Part shown: piece after piece, positions 1 to 8,730 of the stretch
Numbering within the stretch: the first letter of the stretch is position 1
Layout of the letters: each line of letters starts with the position of its first letter
NCBI GenBank assembly: GCA_964607765.1
Contig: CAZSNT010000009.1
Span: 36,810 to 100,809 of the forward strand
Source: CAZSNT01 sp964607765
Lineage (GTDB): Bacteria; Verrucomicrobiota; Lentisphaeria; Oligosphaerales; JABHEG01
Length of the DNA stretch: 64,000 nt
Direction: 5' to 3'
Made by a program: the position numbers and the translations under genes
The notes under the pieces: model-generated
What the model was told of the DNA's origin: nothing
What the model saw: only the letters and a program-made list of their open reading frames with translations
Databases searched by the model: none

Positions 1-3000
1 TCCTCGACTTCGAAATCGAGGATCGCGGTTGTGCCGAGACTGATGGTGGAGGTCGAGAAGGCCGCGGCCGCGCCGGTATCGGCGTTGTAGCGCAGGATCT
101 GGTTGTCGCTGGTGTCGACGAAGGCATAGCTGGTGCCGGCAATGCTCTGCACGCGCAGGCTCGCGTCGTCGTCTACACTGACGCTTATCGGGAACCCGGT
201 CGTGACCTCGAACCCGTCATCGGCCGTGTATTTGCGGACCATGTCATTGACCACATCCAGGACGTAGATGTAATCGACGCCGCTGACGCTCGCCTCGACC
301 ATGTCCCCGAAATTGGCCACGGCCAGGGGGAAGTCCTGGGCGACATAGGCCACTCCCTTGATGGCCACGAACGGATCGGACGAGGGCTCGATGTAATCGG
401 TGTCGTTCGCGTTCTGGAGCGTGCCGTTGAGCAGGTAGCGCGAGATCTTGTCCCTGCCGGTGTCGCTGATGTAGAGGAACCCGCCGGCGTTGTCCACGGC
501 GAGGTCGGAGATGGGGCTGGCGCCGGGATCGAGCGGGTTGCGCGGCGCGCGTCCGTTGAGTACGTCGCTGTTGTCGTCGACATTGTTCATGAACATGTCG
601 GCGGTGCCGTCGGGCGGGTTGGTCATGTCCAGCCCCCACTGATCCGCGTCGTCCTTGTTGAAGGACGCGGAGTTCATGGCCTCGCTGAAGCGCAGCACGA
701 TTTCGTCGATGGCGCCGTTCTCGTCGGTGTCGTAGAAGCTCGCGTCGAGCACGACGGGGTCGGCGCCGTCCAGCTCGCTGAGGCTGCTGTCGGTGATCAG
801 CGGCGTGCGGCCTTCCTTGTCCAGGAACTGGTTGATGCCGTGCCCGAAGATGCGGAAGTAGTTGACGATGGTGCCGGTGGTGCTGTCTACGCGCGGCAGT
901 TTGTCCGGATCGACATAGACCCAGATGTAGCGGTTAGCCGGATACCCGTTGCCGCCGCCGCCGGTCGGCGTGTGCTCGGTGAGTCGAATGATCTTGGGCT
1001 CGGTGAGCGCTGTCACGACCTGGTTGGTACCGCCGGTGCCCCAGCCCCAGGAGATACTGCCGGTGGACGGCGTGAACGCGAAGGGCACGATACAGGAGCG
1101 GATACGGTAATGGCGAGTACCGGACGGGAAGCCCTCCGCTGCGGGAAAGGCTCCCCACGTCGTGAAAGCGCCGGTTGCCGCGAGGTTCAGGGCCGGCGGA
1201 TCCCAGTCTGCAAGGGGCACGCGGGACCAGGAAACCGTGTTGTTGGTGTCGCCGTCGGTGGGGTCGCTGAAGTTCCGCCAAAGGCAGTTGTTCGACGCGG
1301 CGAGGATGGTGACACCGGTGATAAGGACGTCATCCTGTTCCGTTGGGAAGGTGTAGGTGCCGGACGCCGATGAGGAACTGCCCTCATTGGTAGCATAGGG
1401 ACCGGACGTGTAGCGGTACTTGTACCACTCCTGCTCCCACTGCTGCTGCGGGAAGTCGGTGGGCAGAAGGTCAGACGGGCCGTAGCGCATGAGCTGTGTG
1501 GTGACCTGTGTCGTGCTGTTCCCGGACCCGGTGAGACCCCCGGTGGAGGAGGTGGTCTGCTGACTGACAGACTGTGCAAAGCGCATGCTCTTGACGTTGG
1601 TGCCCTGGACGAGGTCCGGATTGCTGGGGTTGAGGATGATGGTGACCTTCTCGTCGTCGGTCAGGTGAGGGTCCCAGAACAGATCGAACGTGTTCTGGGC
1701 GCCTGTGTTTCGTGTGACCCAGTCCCAGGAATCGAGGGTCGTGCTGAGGCCGATGCGCCACTCGGCGCTGGTCGAGCTCTGCGTGTCGGTGCCAGTCATG
1801 TAATCGATACCTGTGAGGGTGGCGCCCGTGCCGACAATCAGGCGGGTCTCGCTGTGCTGGAAGGTCTCATCGCGGACGGCCTCGGTGAGGGTCAGGATGA
1901 TGTCGTCGATGTACCCGTCCGGGAGGCCCGCGCCTCCGCCCGTGCCGGAGCCACCGTCGGTCTGGCGTGCCTCTCCCACGCGCGGCGCGGCAAAGTCGTG
2001 ATTGACGTTGACGGTCTTGGTGACGGCGTCGTTGGGCGGGTTGCCGTTGTTGAGGGCGGAGTTGCGGTCCTGGAAGCGTCCGGCCGCGGCCAGGAAGCGA
2101 ATGGCCTTTTCGCCCGTGCCGTACACGGCATTACCCGTGGCGGTGTCGTCGTCGACGGTGAAGATGGTGACCCACTTGTCGTTGGAGATACCGTCGTCGA
2201 TGATACCGGTCATGTTCTGGGGCAACGTGGAGCTGGTATCGGTGTCCCAGTGCGGGAGGGCCCGGAAGGCGTACGTGTAGTTCCTCGTCTTGCCGCCGAA
2301 CGTGTAGTCGGCGCCGCTCACTACGCCAGTGGCGGCATCCGTCTGCGAGTCGATGCCGACCACGGCGTCGTCAGCGCCGCCGACGCGGAGCTGGGCCCGG
2401 GCATCGGCCGAGGTGATGGTGGCGTCGTCCACGGTCTCACTGAACTCGAGGACGATGGTGTCGATGAAGCTGTTGCCGAAGCCGTTCTGGTCGATATCAA
2501 ACTGGTAGGTGGCGACAACCACCGGCCCGGCGCGATCGTATTCGGTGATAGCAGCGTCGGTGCGGAGCCAGTGTCCGTGAATGTCGCTGATGCGGTTGGC
2601 GGTTTGGGTGTAGGTAACGGCTTGCAGGTTAGTGTTGCGGATGCTGAGGTCGTCGGTGATAGCGGTGAACACGTTATCATCGGTGATCAGGGGATCGGAG
2701 GTATCGTCGAGTGCGAATCCGCCCGACTGGGTACGCTCGTCGAAGCCGATAACCGAGTTAGTGCCGCCGAACGTGAAGCGTGTCTGATCGTTCCAGGGCG
2801 CGGAAGACGTGATGGAATCGTCCTCCATGTCCTCGGTCATGGTGATGACGAGTGCGTCGATATCGCCGCTTTCGTTCATGTCGAACTCCTCCAGGCCGAC
2901 GATGTGCGGCTGCGGGTCCAGGACAAAGGCGGTGGCGCCGATGCTGTGTGCCACGGCCAGGTTGCCATAAGGCCCGACACTGATCTCGTAGTTGACGAGG

Positions 3001-6000
3001 TTCGCGGCCGTTCCCTCGGTGTAGCGGGTGGACCAGACGGGGACGAGGCTGAAATAGTCGTAGCGCGCGCAGTACATGCGCGAGTACATGCTGTTGAGTG
3101 TGTTCGGGTCGTCGTAAACCAGGTGCAGGTTGCCGTACTTGTCGGGCTTGGCAAAGACGTCGAAGAACGTGGAGGGGGTTGCCCCCGCGGTGATGAGATC
3201 ATCGTTAGGCACGGTGGTGACGTCGCCGACATTGACAGCCGTTACGGCGCGGATATCAGAGGTGGCCGGGGTAGCCATGATCTTCTCGAACAGGTCGTCG
3301 CCCGTGCCGTTGTCGTCGCCCCAGATGATGTGCAGGCGTTCGGTGGGTATGGCCGTGTTGCCGACGGTCTGATCGGACACGCCGATTTCGATGCCGCCGG
3401 ACAGCCCGATTGCCGGGCTGATGTGTGCGTCCGTGCCGAGGTCCTGAACGGGGAACAGGCGCCACGCGGTGTGGCTGCTTGCGCCGCTGTCGTAGACGTT
3501 ACGAGCGTACCGGATCTGGGGCCCGGCAGCGGTACTGAAGTAGGCAACGTGCAGGTTGTCGTCGGTGGCGATGGCGATCTTCGGATTGCGGTGGAAGCGT
3601 GTGCCGTCGGAGAGCGGCACGGGACAGGCATCGACGGCGACGTTTGTGGGATCGTTCGCGAACTCCCACGTTTCCGAGACAGTGTTGTAAGTGGCTACAG
3701 AGTAACGCAATTCGCTGCCGTCGAGCCAAAACACATCGCCCGCGCTGAGGCCCCCGACGCCATCGCTGTCATTATAGCGAACGCCGTAGAGATAGCCGGT
3801 CATAGCAGTAACGCCTGCAACCGGGGATCCGGCCACCAGGATATCCGCAGCGTCATACGTTCCGACGGTGGGTGTTCCGACCGTGTTCTCGATCCAGACG
3901 TCGTCGCCCGGGGAGTAGTAACCCGAGCTGTCTGCATCGAAGTAACAGACACGGCGGAAGGCGGCGGCGCCGGTCTCTACCACCCCTGTCTCCGCCATGC
4001 CGGGCGTAGGCGGCCCGGAGAGCGGGGTATCCGTACCAGCGTTGTAGATGGCATTGGCCGGCGCGCTCAGCTCGATCCAGGCGTAGTCGATGCCCGCGGT
4101 GAAGGTCCCGTCGCCGTTGGCGTCCTGGAACAGGATATTGGTCCAGGTCGCCTGCCACGCCGTGCCGCCTGACGCCGAACCGGTGATGAGGATGTCGGTG
4201 CCGGCATCGTAGGCCAGAGCGGCACCACCGACCTCAATCCACAAGAGATCACCGGCGCCATACGTGCCTGCGCCGCCGGCGTTGTTGTTCTCGTAGACGA
4301 GTCCGAGCACGGATGCCTGGCCCGGGCTTGCTCCTTCGCCCGGTCCACCGATGATGAGGGTGGGGTCTTGGGCCGAGTTGTAGGTTGAGTCAACGACACC
4401 GTCGATCCAGACGTCGTCGCCGAAAGAGAAGTCGCCGTCGGCGTCCCGGTCAAGGAAGCGGAAGGGGTGGATGGGCGCTGTCAGCTCCGTACCGTCTGTC
4501 GGTGCGGCGAGGGTATTGCTGTTGTCCACGACCACGACATCGTCGTTGTCGTACTGGGTAAAGCGGCTGACGCTGTCCACGACGATCATGTCCTGTGCCG
4601 CCTGCCATCCGGCCGCGCCGGCCTCGCGGACGAACACGGAGATCCAGGCGTCCGGCTTGGCGCCGTTGCCGGTCGGGGCCGTGTTGTCTGCCGCGGGCAG
4701 CGCTGCCGCGTTGCCGAGGTCCGCGTCAGCTGCGAGGGAGAGCGTGTCACGGTTGCCGATATCGAAGACGAGGTTGTCTGTGCCTTGGGTGAAGATGCCG
4801 TCACCGGCTTCGTCGGCGAAGGCGACGAAATCGGTGGGCTGGAAAGCGGTAAGTGTGGTGTTGTCAACGGCTTCCTGAACGCCGCCGGTGTAGATCACGC
4901 TATCATCGCCGTCGACACCGTCAGCGTCGGGGTCGTTGACGCCCCCCACAGTCAGGTCGGCGACGATCGTCAGGACGGCGGAGGGTGCGGCCGGATTCCC
5001 AAACGGTTCGAGGATGATATCCTCACCAACATCCCAGTTGCCGTCGCCGTTGTTGTCGTGGTAGTAGAGGTAGGGCTCGTTGGGCCCGGGACCGGCAACG
5101 GGCGTGGCATCGCTGGAAATGAACGACGCCAAGCGGAGATCGTCCCCGGCGCTCGCCGTACCTGCAACCAGCTCCGTGTCGGCCTGGGCCGTGTAGACCA
5201 GATCGCCATCTGAGTCCTGGAAGATGAAGTCCTCTGCCGCGTTCCAGTCGCCGGCCGCCGTGGGGTTGACGTAGTACACGCGCTGAGTCGTGGGATTGAC
5301 GGCCGTGTTCCAGCTCGTCGCGGTGAAGGCCTGACTCCCGGAGTCCGGGTTCAGCACGGTGCCGTTCGGCGCGGCAACGTTGCCGGCAAGCGTGGAGTCG
5401 AGTGCCGCGGAGAACGTAGCGCGATCAATCCAGGCATCGTCCCAGTCGAAATCGAAGGAGCCGGGCGTCACGTCGCCGGCCGTGCCGGCGTTGCTGTACC
5501 AGAGCGTGTCGGTTGTGTTTGCGAACTGCGTATCGACACCAGCCGGGCCGTCGCCGTTCTGAGGTGTGGAGTTGATGACGAGTATGTCGTCACTGGCATC
5601 GTAGATGTTGTCAACAACGCCGTCCTGCCAAACGTCGTCACCGGTGGTGTACGTGCCGCTGGCATCGCGGTCACGGAGCACGGCGTTGGCTAACACGGCG
5701 CCCACTTCGCCGCCGGCCAGGGCGACACCGTTGTTGACGATGATCGTGTCCACGCCAAGGTCGAACGTACCGGCGACACCGGCCGGTCGGTCGACCCACG
5801 CATCGTCGTAGCCGTAGTCGAAGTTCGCCGTGGGGCTGCCGCCGTTGTCGCGCCAGCCGACCTCGAAAGCGGGCCCGATCCTGGCTACGGTGCCATCAGG
5901 CACGAAGGCGGCAGCGATAGCGACATCGGAGCCGCCCGCGCCCTGGTAACGCCCGTCGCCGTCGTCGATCCAGACATCGTCGCCTTCGCTGTAGCCGCCG

Positions 6001-7550
6001 CTGTTGTCGGTATCCACGGAAAGCACGTTAGCGAGGGCTGTGCCTGCGGCGAGAGCGGCGACGGACCCAATGATGGGCGTGCCGTCGTCGGCGACGGCGT
6101 AGGTGGAGTTGCCATCGGCGGGGTTGTCGACCCAGACATCGTCACCGGGGGAGTAGCCGCCGCTGCCGTCGTTGTCGATGTAGAGCACGTTTGCCAGGGC
6201 GCCGCCGACGGTGTAGGCGGCGGGGGCGGCGATGAAGGGATCGTCCACGCCAACGTCGAAATCGGTATCGCCGTCACCCGTGCCCCAGACATGGTCGCCG
6301 ACGGTGTAATCGCCGCTGCCGTCGGCATCGATGAGATAGACGGTGACGCCGATGGCTGCACCGGCGTCGCCGTCGGAGGGCGAACCGGCAATGAGTGTGT
6401 CGTAAGCGGCGTCGTACTGGTTCGTTGTGCCGCCCGTGCCCTCGACCCAGACGTCTTCACCGGGTTCGTAAGTGTTGTCGCCGCCGGTAATGCTGACGTT
6501 GGCGAGGGCCGCACCGGCGGTGCTGGCCGGGGGCAGGCTGGTGATGGGGATATCGTCGCCGCCGGCACCGTCGTAGGTGGATGTGAGGGACTGGTCGTCC
6601 GCGGTCCACACGACATGCAGCTCGTCCAGGTTCCGCGTCGCGCCGCGGTTGACGGCCATGTAGGGATAGAACGCCTGGACTTCGTTGGCGCCCTTGGAGG
6701 CGATGCTCTCGGCGTACCAGCCGACGCCGTGGCGGTAGTAGGTGTAGTAGACTTCTACGTCGCTGGTGGCGGCATCCATGCCGTGGAACAGCACGTGGAT
6801 GCTCTCACCGGTATTGCCGTAGATCTGGGGCCCGGCAAGGTAGAAGAACCCGCCTGTGCCGGAGCCGACTTCGACGGCCGCGGACCAGGTCTGACCGTGG
6901 TCGTTGCTGCTCACGTACTGGAGCACGGTGCCGTCGGTACCGGTGAAAGCGGCGGTGTCGACGTAGACCATGTGTATGACGCCGTTGTCGTCTACGTGGA
7001 CGGCGGACTCACCGGCGTTGGCGAAGCCTGCAGTCGGGTAGGACTCGGCCTGGACGGCGGTGGTGAGCAGCAACGTGAAGGCGCTCGCGAGGGCGAGTAC
7101 GCGAGCGTGGTGGGCGCGCGCGAAAAAAGAGAGGGGCTGCTGAGCTGTTGAGTTGTTGGGTTGTTGGGTTGCTGAGGTGGTGGAGATCGAACTGGAGGCG
7201 GGGCGGATATGTGAAGCGGAGACATGGCTGGGGACGGCATGGTTGGAGGCGAAACGGGCGACAAACGCCGAAAGCTCGCGGGCACAACGCGAGCTCGTGG
7301 CGGCGCACAGAGTGCACCATCGTCTAAGGCGGGCACGGTGTGTGGACCACCCGTTAAAGAGCAATCGCTTCAAGCGGTGTACAAGTCGCCACAGTACGCC
7401 CGGGGCCTGGCGGAAGACGGAGGATGGAAGTCGGAGAACCGAAGACGGGAAACGGAAGACGGAAGAGGGTGGGAGGAGACGCCGGGCAATGGCGAACGGG
7501 ATGGTGATGAGGCTGACGATGGTCTTGAGGATGGTGTGTGCCGTGTTCAT
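1..7550 (-). CDS. Giant secreted repeat protein, 5' part only
   Basis: One minus-strand frame stays open from an ATG at 7550 to the left edge, giving more than 2,500 codons with the C-terminus outside the window. The ATG has CAGGAG 8 nt upstream. Residues 7-20 are hydrophobic. A second, classical signal-like segment lies near residues 137-168 and ends in TTAVQA-ES. The mature protein begins with a BNR/propeller-like region. About 14 degenerate repeats of roughly 50-60 residues follow (about 6,500 down to 3,700), built on an acidic D-x-D-x-x-G-x-Y loop and the core GDDVWID. Further on are at least four Ig/SwmB-like units around (F/D)xD-x-(N/D)G-x-ID-x-I-x-L-x-F-(S/T)-E (about 2,880-700) and an NHL-like stretch (about 560-300). 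I infer a calcium-binding surface or secreted protein. No catalytic motif was seen. Confidence 0.85.
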   Translation of the reverse strand, partial: MNTAHTILKTIVSLITIPFAIARRLLPPSSVFRFPSSVLRLPSSVFRQAPGVLWRLVHRLKRLLFNGWSTHRARLRRWCTLCAATSSRCARELSAFVARFASNHAVPSHVSASHIRPASSSISTTSATQQPNNSTAQQPLSFFARAHHARVLALASAFTLLLTTAVQAESYPTAGFANAGESAVHVDDNGVIHMVYVDTAAFTGTDGTVLQYVSSNDHGQTWSAAVEVGSGTGGFFYLAGPQIYGNTGESIHVLFHGMDAATSDVEVYYTYYRHGVGWYAESIASKGANEVQAFYPYMAVNRGATRNLDELHVVWTADDQSLTSTYDGAGGDDIPITSLPPASTAGAALANVSITGGDNTYEPGEDVWVEGTGGTTNQYDAAYDTLIAGSPSDGDAGAAIGVTVYLIDADGSGDYTVGDHVWGTGDGDTDFDVGVDDPFIAAPAAYTVGGALANVLYIDNDGSGGYSPGDDVWVDNPADGNSTYAVADDGTPIIGSVAALAAGTALANVLSVDTDNSGGYSEGDDVWIDDGDGRYQGAGGSDVAIAAAFVPDGTVARIGPAFEVGWRDNGGSPTANFDYGYDDAWVDRPAGVAGTFDLGVDTIIVNNGVALAGGEVGAVLANAVLRDRDASGTYTTGDDVWQDGVVDNIYDASDDILVINSTPQNGDGPAGVDTQFANTTDTLWYSNAGTAGDVTPGSFDFDWDDAWIDRATFSAALDSTLAGNVAAPNGTVLNPDSGSQAFTATSWNTAVNPTTQRVYYVNPTAAGDWNAAEDFIFQDSDGDLVYTAQADTELVAGTASAGDDLRLASFISSDATPVAGPGPNEPYLYYHDNNGDGNWDVGEDIILEPFGNPAAPSAVLTIVADLTVGGVNDPDADGVDGDDSVIYTGGVQEAVDNTTLTAFQPTDFVAFADEAGDGIFTQGTDNLVFDIGNRDTLSLAADADLGNAAALPAADNTAPTGNGAKPDAWISVFVREAGAAGWQAAQDMIVVDSVSRFTQYDNDDVVVVDNSNTLAAPTDGTELTAPIHPFRFLDRDADGDFSFGDDVWIDGVVDSTYNSAQDPTLIIGGPGEGASPGQASVLGLVYENNNAGGAGTYGAGDLLWIEVGGAALAYDAGTDILITGSASGGTAWQATWTNILFQDANGDGTFTAGIDYAWIELSAPANAIYNAGTDTPLSGPPTPGMAETGVVETGAAAFRRVCYFDADSSGYYSPGDDVWIENTVGTPTVGTYDAADILVAGSPVAGVTAMTGYLYGVRYNDSDGVGGLSAGDVFWLDGSELRYSVATYNTVSETWEFANDPTNVAVDACPVPLSDGTRFHRNPKIAIATDDNLHVAYFSTAAGPQIRYARNVYDSGASSHTAWRLFPVQDLGTDAHISPAIGLSGGIEIGVSDQTVGNTAIPTERLHIIWGDDNGTGDDLFEKIMATPATSDIRAVTAVNVGDVTTVPNDDLITAGATPSTFFDVFAKPDKYGNLHLVYDDPNTLNSMYSRMYCARYDYFSLVPVWSTRYTEGTAANLVNYEISVGPYGNLAVAHSIGATAFVLDPQPHIVGLEEFDMNESGDIDALVITMTEDMEDDSITSSAPWNDQTRFTFGGTNSVIGFDERTQSGGFALDDTSDPLITDDNVFTAITDDLSIRNTNLQAVTYTQTANRISDIHGHWLRTDAAITEYDRAGPVVVATYQFDIDQNGFGNSFIDTIVLEFSETVDDATITSADARAQLRVGGADDAVVGIDSQTDAATGVVSGADYTFGGKTRNYTYAFRALPHWDTDTSSTLPQNMTGIIDDGISNDKWVTIFTVDDDTATGNAVYGTGEKAIRFLAAAGRFQDRNSALNNGNPPNDAVTKTVNVNHDFAAPRVGEARQTDGGSGTGGGAGLPDGYIDDIILTLTEAVRDETFQHSETRLIVGTGATLTGIDYMTGTDTQSSTSAEWRIGLSTTLDSWDWVTRNTGAQNTFDLFWDPHLTDDEKVTIILNPSNPDLVQGTNVKSMRFAQSVSQQTTSSTGGLTGSGNSTTQVTTQLMRYGPSDLLPTDFPQQQWEQEWYKYRYTSGPYATNEGSSSSASGTYTFPTEQDDVLITGVTILAASNNCLWRNFSDPTDGDTNNTVSWSRVPLADWDPPALNLAATGAFTTWGAFPAAEGFPSGTRHYRIRSCIVPFAFTPSTGSISWGWGTGGTNQVVTALTEPKIIRLTEHTPTGGGGNGYPANRYIWVYVDPDKLPRVDSTTGTIVNYFRIFGHGINQFLDKEGRTPLITDSSLSELDGADPVVLDASFYDTDENGAIDEIVLRFSEAMNSASFNKDDADQWGLDMTNPPDGTADMFMNNVDDNSDVLNGRAPRNPLDPGASPISDLAVDNAGGFLYISDTGRDKISRYLLNGTLQNANDTDYIEPSSDPFVAIKGVAYVAQDFPLAVANFGDMVEASVSGVDYIYVLDVVNDMVRKYTADDGFEVTTGFPISVSVDDDASLRVQSIAGTSYAFVDTSDNQILRYNADTGAAAAFSTSTISLGTTAILDFEVE
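7147..7172. repeat. TTGTTGGGT-type short tandem repeat
   Basis: Short copies of GTTGTTGGGTTG-like sequence are read in the giant frame as Gln/Asn/Pro/Thr residues just before the signal-like segment. A related array (GTTGGATTGTTGG) lies at 8262-8292, upstream of the HEPN gene. Confidence 0.5.
7395..7465 (-). repeat. Degenerate ~21-bp GGAAGACGGA-type repeat inside the giant ORF
   Basis: About three imperfect copies of a GGAAGACGGA/GAAAACGGAAG-type unit are seen on the plus strand. On the minus strand they translate in the giant frame as PSSVFRF, PSSVLRL and PSSVFRQ. They lie between the ATG at 7550 and the signal-like segment at about 7,130-7,050. This looks like spacer-type repeat DNA caught inside a reading frame. 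Confidence 0.55.
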
Positions 7551-7696
7551 GCCGTGTCTCCTGGGGTGCGTGTGCTTTTCCTGTGCCTGGAAAACCTGAA
7601 TGCAGCTGGTCAATCCCCGGTCGCTGCGTCTGTCGCCAGACGGAGCACGCGTCGCGTTGTTTTGCGTTGCGGGACGGGATGTTGAGTCGCTGTTAT

Positions 7697-8239
7697 TCAT
7701 GCGTTGGATCCTTGAAACATGCGATTAGACGGAGCTACTGCTGCGTAGCTCATCTGGCCAAACCCGAAGAAGCTTCCGTACTTCAGAGTCTGGCCAGAGG
7801 AGCTGTGTGTACGCAGGAACTCGACAAAGGGGGAAGCGGCGGTTTCTGCCGCGTAGGTGATTTCCATACGTTCGCGGCAGAAGCGGCGGACGTTGAGCGC
7901 GATGTCGAACGCGTGCCGGCCTTCGTTCTCGGTTGCGTTCCACTCGTTCTCGGCTTCGGGGTCGTCGACGACGCGGGCGGCGAGCCAGAGCGCTTCGGTA
8001 CCGAGTGCTTCGAGCTGGGGGAAGGCGGGGCCGAGGGCCGTGAGCAGTTGGTCGATGCCCTGCCCGTTGGCGTGGCCCGTGTCGCTGGCGACGAGGAGTG
8101 CCTTGAGGTAGTTGGCCGCGCACTGACCGCAGTGCAGGCAGACGACATTCCAGAGCTGTGCGTTGGCGCCGAGGAGGAGTTGGGCGCAGCGCAGATTCTC
8201 TTCAGCCTTGCGGATCCAGGTGTTGTGGTCCTGTTTCAT
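7697..8239 (-). CDS. HEPN-domain protein (orphan)
   Basis: A 180-residue protein. The first ~70 residues carry a HEPN-type helical signature: WIRKAEENLRCAQLLL, then a Cys/His-rich helix LHCGQCAANYLKALL. This is the pattern of HEPN proteins usually encoded beside a minimal nucleotidyltransferase (MNT). No MNT gene is visible on either side. I do not see a clear RX4-6H catalytic motif, so an active HEPN RNase is doubtful. The C-terminal ~35 residues are unlike the core family. The start is the ATG at 8239; no strong ribosome-binding site is evident. Confidence 0.7.
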   Translation of the reverse strand: MKQDHNTWIRKAEENLRCAQLLLGANAQLWNVVCLHCGQCAANYLKALLVASDTGHANGQGIDQLLTALGPAFPQLEALGTEALWLAARVVDDPEAENEWNATENEGRHAFDIALNVRRFCRERMEITYAAETAASPFVEFLRTHSSSGQTLKYGSFFGFGQMSYAAVAPSNRMFQGSNA

Positions 8240-8261
8240 CGGATGGCTACGCTTTCGGGGT

Positions 8262-8292
8262 GTTGGATTGTTGGATTGTTGGATTGTTGGGG
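8262..8292. repeat. GTTGGATT(n) short tandem repeat
   Basis: Three to four copies of a 9-bp unit (TTGGATTGT) lie immediately upstream of the HEPN gene and before the 18-bp array. It is related to the TTGTTGGGT array at 7147-7172. Confidence 0.65.
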
Positions 8293-8310
8293 TCCAACGG
8301 GTGGCATAGC

Positions 8311-8664
8311 CGGCCCACGGATGTCGGAGGGCCTACGGATGTCGAAGAGCCTACGGATGTCGGAGGGCCTACGGATGCCGGAGGGCCTGCGGATGTCGGA
8401 GGGCCTACGGATGTCGAAGAGCCTACGGATGTCGGAGAGCCTACNNNNNNNNNNNNNNNNNNNNNNNNNNNNNNNNNNNNNNNNNNNNNNNNNNNNNNNN
8501 NNNNNNNNNNNNNNNNNNNNNNNNNNNNNNNNNNNNNNNNNNNNCGGATGTCGGAGGGCCTACGGATGTCGAAGAGCCTACGGATGTCGGAGAGCCTACG
8601 GATGTCGGAGAGCCTACGGATGCCGGAGGGCCTACGGATGCCGGAGGGCCTGCGGATGTCGGAG
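8311..8664. repeat. 18-bp tandem repeat interrupted by assembly gap
   Basis: The unit GCCTACGGATGTCGGAGG, with small variants (GTCGAAGA, GCCGGAGG, CTGCGG), repeats about seven times before the N run and about seven times after it. All three frames stay open because the unit length is a multiple of three, so the ORFs through it are artefacts. The true copy number is unknown. Confidence 0.95.
8445..8544. other. Assembly gap (100 N)
   Basis: Exactly 100 Ns lie within the 18-bp tandem array. The round number suggests a scaffold placeholder rather than a measured length. Confidence 0.99.
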
Positions 8665-8695
8665 TGAGGGATGGACGGGGGGGTATGGGAACAGG

Positions 8696-8730
8696 CAACC
8701 ACACCATGCTCAGAGAGCATGGTGTGGTTG
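8696..8730. repeat. Perfect 16-bp inverted repeat (hairpin)
   Basis: The left arm CAACCACACCATGCTC and the right arm GAGCATGGTGTGGTTG are perfectly complementary around a 3-nt AGA loop. No T-tract follows on either strand. It may be an extragenic palindrome or a transcript-end hairpin. No gene lies closer than the HEPN gene to the left. Confidence 0.85.

Noticed and set aside
1665..4172. 835-codon plus-strand ORF
   Set aside because: It is the exact antisense register of the giant minus-strand gene. Its translation is Val/Gly/Asp filler without domains, while the minus frame shows real repeats.
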